Assembly (NCBI RefSeq): GCF_002812985.1
Contig: NZ_PGCP01000005.1
Coordinates: 241,188 to 305,187, forward strand
Source of the DNA: Aeromonas lusitana
GTDB taxonomy: Bacteria; Pseudomonadota; Gammaproteobacteria; Enterobacterales; Aeromonadaceae
Length of the DNA stretch: 64,000 nt
Reading direction: 5' to 3'
Below the pieces are notes generated by a model, which was not told the DNA's origin, did no database searches, and worked only from the letters and a program-made list of their open reading frames with translations. This document shows, piece by piece, positions 27,128 to 36,559 of this stretch (positions are counted from its first letter, which is position 1; the number at the start of each line of letters is the position of its first letter). The position numbers were made by a program, and so were the translations under genes.

Positions 27128-27394
27128 ATGAGTCACGCCGATATCCTGCATTTCACCAGCCAGACCCTCTGGCTGGTGCTGATCCTCTCCATGCCGCCTG
27201 TGCTGGTCGCCGCCCTCGTCGGCACCTTGGTTTCGCTATTGCAGGCACTGACCCAGATCCAGGAGCAGACCCTAGGCTTTGTCGCCAAGCTGATCGCCGT
27301 GGTGATCACACTTTTTGCCACCACGGCATGGCTTGGTAATGAGCTCTATAGCTTCGCCGACATGGTGCTGTTCAAGGTGCCGCAGATCAGATGA
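27128..27394 (+). CDS. ascS: T3SS export apparatus protein SctS
   Basis: An 88-aa YscS/FliQ family protein with two membrane helices forming a hairpin and the conserved LVSLLQALTQIQEQTL segment. Part of the R5-S4-T1 export gate. It starts 1 bp after the ascR stop. Confidence 0.97.
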   Translation: MSHADILHFTSQTLWLVLILSMPPVLVAALVGTLVSLLQALTQIQEQTLGFVAKLIAVVITLFATTAWLGNELYSFADMVLFKVPQIR

Positions 27395-28179
27395 CCCTGG
27401 AGAGCCTTCAGGCCCAAATGTTGGCCTATACCCTGCTGTTACCGCGTTTCATCAGCTGCTTCGTGATGCTGCCGATCCTCAGCAAACAGATGCTGGGTGG
27501 CGCCATGATCCGCAACGGCGTGGTCTGTTCGCTGGCACTCTATGCCTACCCGATGATCGCCAACACTCTCCCTCCAAGCATTGATGGCATGGAGCTGGCC
27601 TTGCTGGTCGCCAAGGAAGTACTGCTGGGTTTGCTGATAGGTTTTGTCGCTGCTATTCCTTTTTGGGCCATTGAGGCGAGCGGCTTTCTCATCGACAACC
27701 AGCGCGGGGCCGCCATGGGTTCCCTGTTCAATCCGAGCCTCGGCAGCCAAACCAGTCCGACGGGTCTGCTGCTGACCCAGACCCTGATCACCCTGTTCTT
27801 CGTCGGAGGGGCCTTCCTCAGTCTGCTGGGCGCCCTGTTCCAGAGTTACAACAGTTGGCCTGTGACTCACTTCTTTCCCACCATCGGCGACCAGTGGGTC
27901 AGCTTCTTCTATAGCCAATTCAACCAGATGCTGTTGCTCTGCGCCTTATTGGCAGCCCCCCTGCTCATCGCCATGTTTTTGGCGGAATTCGGGTTGGCCT
28001 TGATCAGCCGCTTCGCCCCTTCGCTAAACGTCTTCGTGCTGGCTATGCCGATCAAGAGCGCGGTCGCCAGCTTGCTGCTGGTCATCTACATCAAGCTGAT
28101 GATGGATCACGCCTATCGTCAGGTACTGGCAGTGATGGACCCGCTGCGCTTGCTCGCCCCGGTGCTGGAGGCGAGATGA
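27391..28179 (+). CDS. ascT: T3SS export apparatus protein SctT
   Basis: A 262-aa YscT/FliR family protein with about six to eight membrane segments. It completes the export-gate core with AscR and AscS. It overlaps ascS (ATGA) and ascU (ATGA). Confidence 0.96.
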   Translation: MTLESLQAQMLAYTLLLPRFISCFVMLPILSKQMLGGAMIRNGVVCSLALYAYPMIANTLPPSIDGMELALLVAKEVLLGLLIGFVAAIPFWAIEASGFLIDNQRGAAMGSLFNPSLGSQTSPTGLLLTQTLITLFFVGGAFLSLLGALFQSYNSWPVTHFFPTIGDQWVSFFYSQFNQMLLLCALLAAPLLIAMFLAEFGLALISRFAPSLNVFVLAMPIKSAVASLLLVIYIKLMMDHAYRQVLAVMDPLRLLAPVLEAR

Positions 28180-29240
28180 GCGGCGAGAAGACCGAGCAGC
28201 CTACCCCCAAGAAATTGAGGGACGCCCGCAAGAAGGGACAGGTCGTCAAGAGCAAGGAGGTGGTCTCCACCGCCATCATCCTGGTGCTGATCGGCATGCT
28301 GATGGGGATGTCCGACTATTATCTGGAGCACCTCGGCAAGTTGATGCTGATCCCTGAACCCCACATCAATCTCCCCTTTGCGCAGGCCCTCAACCATGTG
28401 ATCGAAAATCTGCTGCAGGAGCTGGCCTATCTTTGTATCCCGATCCTGGCGATCTCCGTGCTGGTGGTGCTCACCTCCCACATCGCCCAGTACGGCTTTT
28501 TGTTAAGCGGTGAGTCCATCAAACCGGACATCAAGAAGATCAATCCGGTGGAGGGAGCCAAGAAGATTTTCTCCATCAAGAGCCTGATGGAGTTTGTCAA
28601 ATCCCTGCTCAAGGTCACCCTGCTCAGCCTGCTGGTGTGGATCACCATAGAGGGCAACCTGCAAGCCATGCTGCAGTTGCCAGGTTGTGGCCTGGAGTGC
28701 GTCCCCCCGGTGCTCGGGGCCATGCTGGGCCAATTGATGGCCGTCTGCGCCATGGGCTTCGTGGTGATCGCCATCGCCGATTATGCCTTCGAGCACTTTC
28801 AGCACATCAAACAACTCAAGATGAGCAAGGACGAAGTGAAGCGGGAATACAAGGAGATGGAAGGAAGTCCGGAGATCAAGGGCAAGCGGAGACAGTTTCA
28901 TCAAGAGCTGCAATCGAGCAATATGCGCGCCGATGTGAAACGATCTTCGGTCATCGTCGCCAACCCAACCCACATCGCCATCGGCATCCGCTACGAGCGG
29001 GGAGAAACCCCGCTACCGCTGGTGACGCTGAAGTTTACAAATGCCCAAGCACTGCAGGTTCGGAAAATTGCCGAAGAAGAGGGGATCCCAGTGCTGCAAC
29101 GGATCCCGCTGGCCCGCGCCCTCTATCGGGATGCCCTCCTCAACCATTACATTCCGGCCGATCAGATCGAAGCGACCGCCGAAGTCTTGCGCTGGCTTGA
29201 ACAATGGCGTCAGGCAGAGGAGCACCATGCATCCTGGTAG
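28176..29240 (+). CDS. ascU: T3SS autocleaving substrate-switch protein SctU
   Basis: A 354-aa YscU/FlhB homologue with four N-terminal membrane helices and a cytoplasmic domain carrying the NPTH autocleavage motif at residues 263-266, the same numbering as YscU. Cleavage after Asn263 lets AscP-dependent switching from needle to late substrates occur. It is the last T3SS gene; the tRNA-Ser repeat begins about 130 bp downstream. Confidence 0.97.
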   Translation: MSGEKTEQPTPKKLRDARKKGQVVKSKEVVSTAIILVLIGMLMGMSDYYLEHLGKLMLIPEPHINLPFAQALNHVIENLLQELAYLCIPILAISVLVVLTSHIAQYGFLLSGESIKPDIKKINPVEGAKKIFSIKSLMEFVKSLLKVTLLSLLVWITIEGNLQAMLQLPGCGLECVPPVLGAMLGQLMAVCAMGFVVIAIADYAFEHFQHIKQLKMSKDEVKREYKEMEGSPEIKGKRRQFHQELQSSNMRADVKRSSVIVANPTHIAIGIRYERGETPLPLVTLKFTNAQALQVRKIAEEEGIPVLQRIPLARALYRDALLNHYIPADQIEATAEVLRWLEQWRQAEEHHASW

Positions 29241-29373
29241 TCATCTGTTGCAGTGCGACTCATTGACGATAGGGTGACGATATATTGAAAAGCATCCAGG
29301 AAGAGCGCCTGTGACTATCCAAGTAATTCAATCACCCAGCATTAAGTCTCATACCGAGTAGCGACTAAAAATA

Positions 29374-29428
29374 GCAGACACAAAAAAGCCCAACCGATTC
29401 AATCGATTGGGCCATGAAGATGGCGGAG
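29374..29428. repeat. Putative right attachment-site copy (tRNA-Ser 3' end plus terminator)
   Basis: The 55-bp partner of 522-576. It spans the last 8 nt of the intact tRNA-Ser and its terminator. Together the two copies bracket the T3SS locus over about 28.8 kb. Confidence 0.55.
29382..29413 (-). terminator. Terminator of tRNA-Ser
   Basis: A GC/AT stem GCCCAACCGATT/AATCGATTGGGC with a short loop, followed by a run of six or more T on the minus strand. It starts about 8 nt past the tRNA 3' end. Confidence 0.85.
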
Positions 29429-29508
29429 GAGGTGGGATTTGAACCCACGGATGGTCGCCCATCGCCGGTTTTCAAGACCGGTGCATTCAGCCGCTCTGCC
29501 ACCCCTCC
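29421..29508 (-). tRNA. serT: tRNA-Ser (anticodon UGA)
   Basis: An 88-nt tRNA with encoded CCA. The acceptor stem GGAGGGG pairs with CTCCTCC, including one G-T pair. The anticodon TGA is at 29472-29474 in the loop CTTGAAA, and there is a long variable arm as expected of tRNA-Ser. The T loop reads GTTCAAATC. Its 3' end points toward the T3SS, so it is a plausible integration target. Confidence 0.95.
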
Positions 29509-29693
29509 GAACGGCGTGCATACTACGTCAGGCCCTTGTTCATATGCAATACATATTTGCTCTGGGATAGTAGTGGGCAACGAGGCTGGAGAGCCGCTTG
29601 AAATCAGCGCTCGTCATCCACACATTCAGTGCATACAATAGGTTAACGATGCGGAATATACCGCCTCAACCCGGAAATCAAGAGGACATCAAG

Positions 29694-30350
29694 ATGGATA
29701 CCCGTTCTATCTACACTGGCACCCAGGGTGCCGTGCGCGACACCAACAAGGTGCTGCGCAATACCTATATGCTGCTTTCCCTCACTCTTGGCTTCTCCGC
29801 CGTGGTGGCCGGGATTGCCACCGTGATGAACATGCCGCCCCTGCACTGGGCCATCTTCCTCGTCGGAGTCTATGGTCTGATGTTCCTGACCCAGAAGAAC
29901 CGCGACAACGGCATGGGGCTGGTGTTCACCTTCGCCCTGACCGGTCTGATGGGCTATAGCCTGGGCCCCATCATCAACATGTACATGAATAACGGTGGCG
30001 GTGAGATCGTGATGACCGCCCTCGGTGGCACCGCGCTGACCTTCTTCGGTCTGTCCGCCTATGCCCTGACCACCAAGCGGGATCTCTCCTTCATCGGCGG
30101 CATGCTGTTTGTCGGTTTCTGGGTGCTGCTGGTGGCCATGGTCGCCAACATCTTCCTGCAGATGAGCGCCTTGAGCCTGGCCCTGTCTGCCATGTTCATG
30201 CTGTTCTCCTCCGGCGCCATCTTGCTGACCACCCAGCAGATCATTCGCGGCGGCGAGACCAACTACATCTCCGCGACCGTGACCCTGTATGTCTCCATCT
30301 ACAACATCTTCCTGAGCCTGCTGAGCCTGCTCGGCGGCAACCGCAACTAA
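29694..30350 (+). CDS. yccA: YccA, BAX-inhibitor-1 family membrane protein
   Basis: A 218-aa protein with seven hydrophobic segments, matching YccA (219 aa), an inner-membrane substrate and modulator of the FtsH protease. I start at the ATG at 29694 (MDTRSIYTG), which has AGAGGA upstream; a longer frame from 29598 has no family support. A strong terminator follows. Confidence 0.93.
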   Translation: MDTRSIYTGTQGAVRDTNKVLRNTYMLLSLTLGFSAVVAGIATVMNMPPLHWAIFLVGVYGLMFLTQKNRDNGMGLVFTFALTGLMGYSLGPIINMYMNNGGGEIVMTALGGTALTFFGLSAYALTTKRDLSFIGGMLFVGFWVLLVAMVANIFLQMSALSLALSAMFMLFSSGAILLTTQQIIRGGETNYISATVTLYVSIYNIFLSLLSLLGGNRN

Positions 30351-30703
30351 TCAGGTCACATGCACAAAAAACCCCGCTTCGGCGGGGTTTTTATTGTCCG
30401 CCTCCCCTGCTAGGGTGAAGGCGTCGGTGCCAATCCGTGCATGAAGAACCCAGCCCTGATTTGGATCAGGGCTCTTTCGTGGCCGACAGGCTATTCTCTC
30501 GCTTTCGATTCGCTCAAGGGTTGCATCTCTCCCATGCCCATGGTTTTTGTCAGTCTGCTGCACCGTTCACTGATTACGCGTTCTATCTATGGCCCTGCAC
30601 ACAAGGACGGTGTTTCCCATGCCCATTGATCTCGCGGGCCTGCTGCGCCGCCTGCTGTCTGACTGCCACATCAATGTCATTGCACTCAAGGACGGTGTTT
30701 CCC
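30351..30703. other. yccA-yccS intergenic region with duplicated start segment
   Basis: It contains the yccA terminator and a 77-bp direct repeat whose second copy extends into yccS. No conserved gene is seen before 30704, and the long frame upstream of that ATG has no family support. A 31-codon decoy frame (30619-30714) is created by the first repeat copy. Confidence 0.6.
30365..30395 (+). terminator. Rho-independent terminator of yccA
   Basis: A stem AAACCCCGC/GCGGGGTTT with a tight TTCG loop and a T tract. Confidence 0.93.
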
Positions 30704-30757
30704 ATGCCCATTGATCTCGCGGGCTTGCTGCGCCGCCTGCTGTCTGACAGCCACATC
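30596..30757. repeat. Direct duplication of the yccS start region (2 x 77 bp, offset 85 bp)
   Basis: Copy 1 is at 30596-30672 and copy 2 at 30681-30757. They differ at only a few positions. Both include an ATG followed by the codons for [15 protein letters not shown]. Copy 1 runs into a stop after 31 codons because the 85-bp offset is not a multiple of three; copy 2 is in frame with yccS. Confidence 0.9.
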
Positions 30758-32869
30758 TACTTCGCCCTCAAGGTGCTGCTGGCCATTGCCGGGCTGCTGG
30801 CCTTCGCACTTGTACAGGGAGACATCCAGCTCACAGTGCTGCTCTCCCTCGGGGTAGTGGCGGGCGCCATCGCGGAGACGGACGACAGCCTGTGGGGCCG
30901 GGTCAAGAACTTAGCCATGACGCTGGTCTGCTTCCTGTTCGCCTCCCTGTGCGTACAATACCTCTTCCCCACCCCCTGGCTGTTTGCCCTGGGGCTGGCC
31001 GGTTCGACCTTCATCTTCGTGATGGTGGGGGCGCTCGGCCAACGCTACGCCACCATCAGCTTCGGTTCGCTGCTGATTGCCATCTACACCATGCTGGGGG
31101 CCGCCAAGGCACCGGATCTCTTCTATCAACCACTGGCGCTCGGGGCTGGTGCCCTCTGGTACGGGCTGGTGTCGCTGCTCTGGCTCTGGCTGTTGCCTTA
31201 CAAGACCCTGCACGAGCAGCTCGCCCAGAGCTATTTCGCCCTCGCCCGCTACTTGCTGGAAAAATCCCGTTTCTTCCCGGCGGACGAGCACGGCGCCCAG
31301 GCCATTCGCCACAACCTGGCCCAGCTCAACATCAACCTGGTCAATGCCCTGAGCCTGACCAAGACGGCCCTCAACGCCCGGCTGAATGCCCGCTCCGGCC
31401 GCCGTCATCAGGTCGCCCCCGAGCTTGCCAGCCTGCTGCGCCTCTATCTGCTGGCGCTGGAAATTCAGGAGCGCGCCACCTCCAGCCACTATCCCTACAG
31501 CAAGCTGGAGGCCGAGCTCAAGCAAGGCATAGTGCTGGATGGTTTCCAGGAGGTGTTCCTGCAGCTCTCCGAGGCGTGTCAGCAGCTTGGCTACGCCATC
31601 CTGGTGCACAAGCCCTACACCCATCACAAGCGCATTCACTGGACGCTGGAGGCCCTCGGCGATCAGCTGGAGTTCACCCACCTCAAGCAGCACTATCCCA
31701 AGACCTTGCTGACGCCCATGAAGTTCTTGCGCCGCAACCTCGCCAGCATCAACCAGCTGCTGGCGAGCGCCGAGGCGCTGCAAAACCCGGATCAGCCCTC
31801 CTCCGAGCTGCCGGCGCTGGCACGAGCGGCCCCCTTGCCACTGCTGACCCTGTTCAAGCAGCACCTGACCCCGAACTCCATGGTGTTTCGCCACGCCCTG
31901 CGCCTCTCCCTCGGCCTGGTGGTGGGCTACGGCATCTTGCAGGCCTTCCAGCTGGATAAGGGCTACTGGATCCTGCTGACCGTCTTGTTCGTCTGCCAGC
32001 CGAGCTACAGCGCCACCCGGCGCCGACTGGTACAGCGCATGCTAGGCACCTTCGCGGGTATCCTCATCGGCGTGCCCGTGCTCTGGCTCTTCCCCGAGTT
32101 GCACCTGCAGCTCGGTATCATGGGGCTCGCCGCCTTCCTGTTCTTCACCCAGGTGCGCAGCAACTACAGCGCCGCCGTCTGCTTCATCACCCTCTACGTG
32201 CTGATGGCCTTCAACCTGCTGGACGGCATCGGTTTCGCCATCCTGGGGCCGCGCCTGCTCGATACCCTGCTCGGCTGTCTGCTCTCCTATGCGCTGGTGG
32301 CCTGGCTCTGGCCGGACTGGCAATACAAGCGGCTGCCGAGCCTCATCGCCAATTCCCTGTCAGCCAACGCAAGCTATCTCTCGGCGGTGCTCGCCAGCCT
32401 GCACCGCCAGCGGGACGAGTCACTCGACTACCGGGTCGCCCGCAAGTGCGCCCACCTCGCCGACAGCGAGCTCGCCATGGCCTGGCAGAGCATGCTGGTG
32501 GAGCCGAGCAAGCGCCGCCGCTTCCTCGATCTCTGCTTCACCCTCACCTGGCGCAATCACGCCCTGCTCTCCTACATCTCGGCGCTCGGCGCCCATCGCG
32601 ACAAGCTGGAGGCCATCCCTGGGCTTGACGAGATAGGCCGCCACATCAGCCATACCCTGGAGCGCGCCGCCGGCCATCTGGCCGGGGAGATGCCGGAGCG
32701 GCTGGAGGGGCAGTGCCCTGAGCTGGCCCCGGACAGCAGCGAGGAGCAGCTGATGCTGACCCAGCAGCTCACCCTCATCAGCGAGCTGGCGGACGAGTTG
32801 CTGAGTCTTGCCAACGAGAGTCGGTTGCTCACGCAGGGGCAAGGCGCTACCATGCCCGCCCAATCCTGA
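30704..32869 (+). CDS. yccS: FUSC-family inner-membrane protein YccS
   Basis: A 721-aa homologue of YccS (717 aa in E. coli). It has an N-terminal block of about six membrane helices, a central soluble region, and a second block of helices around residues 390-520 (FUSC/aromatic-acid exporter-like architecture), then a soluble C-terminus. Transport function in the family is suspected but not established. I start at the ATG at 30704; frames open upstream but the upstream sequence is a duplication artefact. Confidence 0.88.
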   Translation: MPIDLAGLLRRLLSDSHIYFALKVLLAIAGLLAFALVQGDIQLTVLLSLGVVAGAIAETDDSLWGRVKNLAMTLVCFLFASLCVQYLFPTPWLFALGLAGSTFIFVMVGALGQRYATISFGSLLIAIYTMLGAAKAPDLFYQPLALGAGALWYGLVSLLWLWLLPYKTLHEQLAQSYFALARYLLEKSRFFPADEHGAQAIRHNLAQLNINLVNALSLTKTALNARLNARSGRRHQVAPELASLLRLYLLALEIQERATSSHYPYSKLEAELKQGIVLDGFQEVFLQLSEACQQLGYAILVHKPYTHHKRIHWTLEALGDQLEFTHLKQHYPKTLLTPMKFLRRNLASINQLLASAEALQNPDQPSSELPALARAAPLPLLTLFKQHLTPNSMVFRHALRLSLGLVVGYGILQAFQLDKGYWILLTVLFVCQPSYSATRRRLVQRMLGTFAGILIGVPVLWLFPELHLQLGIMGLAAFLFFTQVRSNYSAAVCFITLYVLMAFNLLDGIGFAILGPRLLDTLLGCLLSYALVAWLWPDWQYKRLPSLIANSLSANASYLSAVLASLHRQRDESLDYRVARKCAHLADSELAMAWQSMLVEPSKRRRFLDLCFTLTWRNHALLSYISALGAHRDKLEAIPGLDEIGRHISHTLERAAGHLAGEMPERLEGQCPELAPDSSEEQLMLTQQLTLISELADELLSLANESRLLTQGQGATMPAQS

Positions 32870-32888
32870 ACGCCCCCAAGGAGCCCTT

Positions 32889-33233
32889 ATGTCTGAGCAT
32901 CATCAGCTGGAATTCAACGGCAAAACCATAGAAACCGACGCCAAGGGCTACCTGCGCCACACCTCCGACTGGAGTGAAGCCTTGGCACTGGTGCTGGCCG
33001 AGCAGGAGGGCATAGTGCTGGAGGAGCCGCACTGGGAAGTGGTGCGTTTCGTGCGGGCATTCTATCTGGAGTTCAACACCTCCCCCGCCATCCGCGCCCT
33101 GGTCAAGGCGATGGAGAAGCAATACGGCCCCGAGAAGGGCAACAGCCGCTATCTCTACAAGCTGTTCCCACAAGGCCCCGCCAAGCAGGCCACCAAGATT
33201 GCCGGCCTGCCCAAACCGGTGAAATGCATCTAA
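32889..33233 (+). CDS. tusE: Sulfurtransferase TusE (DsrC-type)
   Basis: A 114-aa TusE/DsrC protein with the C-terminal arm ending in the conserved penultimate Cys (KPVKCI). It accepts persulfide sulfur from TusBCD and passes it to MnmA for 2-thiouridine formation at the tRNA wobble base. The ATG at 32889 has AAGGAG upstream. It is 19 bp after yccS, the same neighbour as in other gamma-proteobacteria. Confidence 0.94.
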   Translation: MSEHHQLEFNGKTIETDAKGYLRHTSDWSEALALVLAEQEGIVLEEPHWEVVRFVRAFYLEFNTSPAIRALVKAMEKQYGPEKGNSRYLYKLFPQGPAKQATKIAGLPKPVKCI

Positions 33234-33273
33234 AAACCGGCCCAATGCAGCGCTACGCCCCTGAACAGAGGGC

Positions 33274-33318
33274 AAAAAAATACCGCGCCCATCAGTGAAA
33301 TGAGGCGCGGTATTTTTT
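33274..33318. terminator. Bidirectional terminator between tusE and dedD
   Basis: A 9-bp stem TACCGCGCC/GGCGCGGTA with A and T tracts on opposite sides, so it can serve both convergent genes. Confidence 0.88.
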
Positions 33319-33341
33319 ATCCAGCGTGAATCAAACCCGCA

Positions 33342-34154
33342 TCAGGGGTTGTACGCCACCACAGAGCCACCGAGCCCTGTCATCTGGCTGATCTTGCTCT
33401 GCATGCCCTGCAGCTTGGCCTTGGAGACATCCGGCCCGACGAAGACCCGGGTGATCTGCCCTTGCACCGGAGTGCGGGGTGAAGTCTGGGCCGAGTAGCC
33501 CGCCGCCCGCAGCTTGCTCACCAGGGCATTGACACTGTCTGCGTTCTTGAAGGCGCCGAGCTGCAAGATCCAGCTGCCCTGAGCCGGCGGCGCCGCGGCA
33601 GGGGCTGGCGTGGTCGGGGTCGTCATCTTGCTCGCGATGAGATCGTCCATGGACTTGATCTGGCCCGCCTGCGACTTGGCTTCCACCGGTTTCTTCACCT
33701 CGACCGGCTTGGGAGGCACAGGTTTTGGCTTGGGCGGCTCGACCGGTTTCTTGGCAATCACCTCAGGCTTTGGCTGAGGCTGTGTGACCGGTTGAGTGAC
33801 CGGTTGGGTCACGGGCTGAGTGGCCGGTTGCTGCACCGGCTGGGTCGCGGGCTGCTGCCCGTTGTTCGCCAGCGTTACCGTGCCGCCGATCTCCTCAACC
33901 TGCCACTGCTGGGCCGCGGCAGCCTGCTGCTGGCTGGCGACGTGATCCGCCGGCAAGGTGCTGGCGGCCGAGACCTGCAGCGCCGGCTTGGTGGGCTCGA
34001 GCTCAGGGCGCAGCGGGATGTTGGCAAACGCCTCGTCCTTTTGCTCCAGCTTGTTGCCGTCCATCAGATCCGGCAGGAAGATGACCACCAGGGCGACCAG
34101 GATGACGGTCCCCACCAATCTGTTTTGAAACTTCGAAGCCAAGTTATTTTCCAC
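33342..34154 (-). CDS. dedD: Cell-division SPOR-domain protein DedD
   Basis: A 270-aa protein with one N-terminal membrane helix (about residues 12-28), a long Pro/Gln/Lys-rich linker with tandem PVTQ and KPVE-like repeats (about 95-165), and a C-terminal SPOR domain (about 195-268) that binds denuded septal peptidoglycan. It is last in the accD-folC-dedD gene string. cvpA, its usual next neighbour, is not present; tusE follows instead. Confidence 0.92.
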   Translation of the reverse strand: MENNLASKFQNRLVGTVILVALVVIFLPDLMDGNKLEQKDEAFANIPLRPELEPTKPALQVSAASTLPADHVASQQQAAAAQQWQVEEIGGTVTLANNGQQPATQPVQQPATQPVTQPVTQPVTQPQPKPEVIAKKPVEPPKPKPVPPKPVEVKKPVEAKSQAGQIKSMDDLIASKMTTPTTPAPAAAPPAQGSWILQLGAFKNADSVNALVSKLRAAGYSAQTSPRTPVQGQITRVFVGPDVSKAKLQGMQSKISQMTGLGGSVVAYNP

Positions 34155-34294
34155 CCATGTTACTTAGAACTCACTGCCATTTTTGCAGACACCAGGGATA
34201 ACGACTGCCTTATAGCGTCAAGACCAGATGAATAGCTACCCATATGGCCTGACGAGGCATCTTGTTCCTAGAGTCCAGACTCGCGACGAGACAA

Positions 34295-35563
34295 TCAGGC
34301 GCTCGCAGCCAGCACCTCGGCGACAGTGTAAAACGAGCCGAACACAATGACCATATCATCAGGACTCGATGCGGCCAGCGCAGCCTGATAAGCCTCGGTT
34401 ACCGATTCAAACTGCATGGCCTGACCCTGTTCGTCCGGCGTTGCAACCAGTAGGGCCGCGGCCAGCTGGGCCGAGGTGGCCGCGCGCGGGCCGTGCAGGC
34501 TCGCGAGATGCCAGCCGTCGATAAGGCCCTTGAGCTCCGCCAACGAACCCGCCATGTCCTTGTCTTTGAGCATGCCCACCACGGCGCGGCGCTGTCCCTT
34601 ACAGGGGATCTGGCGCAGCTGGCTGGCAAGATAGGCCGCCGAGTGCGGATTGTGGGCCACATCGACGATGACCAGAGGGGAGCTTTGCAGTCGCTGCATG
34701 CGCCCCGCCAGGCGGGCATTGGCCAAGCCTTCGCGAATGGCCGTCTCCGGCAGCGGCAACCCCAGGGACTCCAGCGCCGCCAACACGGTTACCGCGTTCA
34801 TCAGCGGCAGGGCGGGCTTGGGCAAGCCGAGCCAGTGGTGCTGGCCATGGTAATCCCAGTCTTCGCCCCGCTCATCGCCATAGAAATCCACCCCGACCTG
34901 ACGCAGGCTGGCACCGAGGCGCTGCGCTTCGCTCGCGATGGTGACGGGCGGGTTTGGCTCGCCGCTGATGGCGGGTTTGTCTTTGCGATAGACGCCAGCT
35001 TTTTCCACCGCCACCGCTTCCCGGGTATCCCCGAGCCAGTCGCAATGATCCAGGGCGATGGAGGTGATCATGGCCACATCGGACTCCACCACATTGGTGG
35101 CATCGAGGCGACCTCCCAGTCCCACTTCCAGCAGCAGTACATCCGGCGCGGCACGCCGGAACAGCCACAAGCCCGCCAGGGTCGCGAACTCGAAGAAGGT
35201 GAGCGCTATCTCGGCGCGGGCAGCTTCCACCGCGGCGAACGCCTCGCAGTGCGCGCTATCAGGCAGCTCATCCCCATCGATACGCACCCTCTCGGTGAAG
35301 CGCAGCAGGTGCGGCGAGGAGTAGACCCCCACCTTGTGACCCGCGGCCATCAGTATGCTGGCGGCCATGGCGCAGGACGAGCCCTTGCCGTTGGTGCCCG
35401 CGACCGTGATCACCTTGAACGGCAGTTCGGTGAGCCCCATGCGGCGCGCGACGGCGCCAACGCGATCCAGCCCCATGTCGATATTGACCGGGTGGATCTG
35501 CTCCAAATAAGAAAGCCAGTCGCACAGCGACCGGCTTTGGGAAGATTGCATCTGTGAACTCAT
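34295..35563 (-). CDS. folC: Dihydrofolate synthase / folylpolyglutamate synthase
   Basis: A 422-aa Mur-ligase-family enzyme with P-loop GTNGKGSSC (about residues 51-59) and the downstream LLEVGLGGRLDATN motif. It adds glutamate to dihydropteroate and to folates. It lies just after accD, as in E. coli. Confidence 0.95.
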   Translation of the reverse strand: MSSQMQSSQSRSLCDWLSYLEQIHPVNIDMGLDRVGAVARRMGLTELPFKVITVAGTNGKGSSCAMAASILMAAGHKVGVYSSPHLLRFTERVRIDGDELPDSAHCEAFAAVEAARAEIALTFFEFATLAGLWLFRRAAPDVLLLEVGLGGRLDATNVVESDVAMITSIALDHCDWLGDTREAVAVEKAGVYRKDKPAISGEPNPPVTIASEAQRLGASLRQVGVDFYGDERGEDWDYHGQHHWLGLPKPALPLMNAVTVLAALESLGLPLPETAIREGLANARLAGRMQRLQSSPLVIVDVAHNPHSAAYLASQLRQIPCKGQRRAVVGMLKDKDMAGSLAELKGLIDGWHLASLHGPRAATSAQLAAALLVATPDEQGQAMQFESVTEAYQAALAASSPDDMVIVFGSFYTVAEVLAASA

Positions 35564-35576
35564 TTTACGCTTGGAT

Positions 35577-36440
35577 TCACTCTTCGATGACTTGCGTGTT
35601 CATCAGCTTGGCCAGCAGGCCCGCCAGACGATCACGCATCTCGCGCCGATCGATGATGAGATCGATGGCACCTTTCTCCAGCAAGAACTCGGAGCGCTGG
35701 AAGCCTTCCGGCAATTTCTCGCGCACCGTCTGCTCGATGACCCGCGGGCCGGCGAAGCCGATCAACGCCTTGGGCTCGCCCACGTTGATATCACCCAGCA
35801 TGGCCAGGCTCGCGGAGACGCCGCCCATGGTGGGATCGGTCAGCACGGAGATGAAGGGCAGACCGGCCTTGGTCAGCCTGTCCAGCGCCGCACTGGTCTT
35901 GGCCATCTGCATCAGGGAGAACAAGGCTTCCTGCATGCGCGCCCCACCTGAGGTGGAGAAGCAGACCAGGCCGCGGCCTTCCTTGATGCTCTCCTCGACG
36001 GCGCGCACGAAGCGGGCACCGACCACGGAGGACATGGAGCCCCCGATGAAGGAGAACTCGAATGAACAGGCGACGACCGGTACCCCCTTGAGGGTCCCCT
36101 TCATCACCACCAGCGCATCTTTTTCTCCCGTCTCTTTCTGAGCGGCAGACAAACGATCCTTGTAGCGCTTGGAATCCTTGAATTTCAAGATGTCCTGCGG
36201 CTCCAGCTCGGCAGCAACCTCGCTGCGGCCCTGGGCGTCGAGGAAGCTCTCGAGACGGGCGCGGGCACTGATCCGCATATGATGATCACACTTGGGGCAC
36301 ACTTCGAGATTGCGCTCCAGTTCTGCCCGGTAGAGTACCTGTTCGCAAGCGGTACACTTGGTCCACACCCCTTCCGGGATGTTGTGACGACGCGGTGTAG
36401 TGATCTTGCTCTTGGGAAGGATCTTCTCAAGCCAGCTCAT
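35577..36440 (-). CDS. accD: Acetyl-CoA carboxylase carboxyltransferase subunit beta
   Basis: A 287-aa subunit with an N-terminal four-Cys zinc finger (CTACEQ and CPKCDHH) and the crotonase-like carboxyltransferase domain. It pairs with AccA to make malonyl-CoA. I start at the ATG at 36440 (MSWLEKIL); the in-frame ATG ten codons upstream has no family support. Confidence 0.95.
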   Translation of the reverse strand: MSWLEKILPKSKITTPRRHNIPEGVWTKCTACEQVLYRAELERNLEVCPKCDHHMRISARARLESFLDAQGRSEVAAELEPQDILKFKDSKRYKDRLSAAQKETGEKDALVVMKGTLKGVPVVACSFEFSFIGGSMSSVVGARFVRAVEESIKEGRGLVCFSTSGGARMQEALFSLMQMAKTSAALDRLTKAGLPFISVLTDPTMGGVSASLAMLGDINVGEPKALIGFAGPRVIEQTVREKLPEGFQRSEFLLEKGAIDLIIDRREMRDRLAGLLAKLMNTQVIEE

Positions 36441-36559
36441 GGAATTCCTTAATGCTTTTGTGCCTGACAAAACGCATCGGGCCTTGGTTGTTCAATGACT
36501 TAAGGGCTCGATGGCAATAAATAACGGGTCATTAAACCACAAATTTTCGGGGCCAGTTA

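Noticed and set aside
577..29373. Search for an integrase, transposase or IS in the T3SS island
   Set aside because: None of the coding regions in the interval resembles a recombinase. Mobility genes are absent from the visible island.
30437..30703. N-terminal extension of yccS by 89 codons
   Set aside because: The frame is open, but the extension is Cys-rich, not family-like and runs through the duplicated segment in the wrong frame for the first ATG. The start at 30704 fits YccS.
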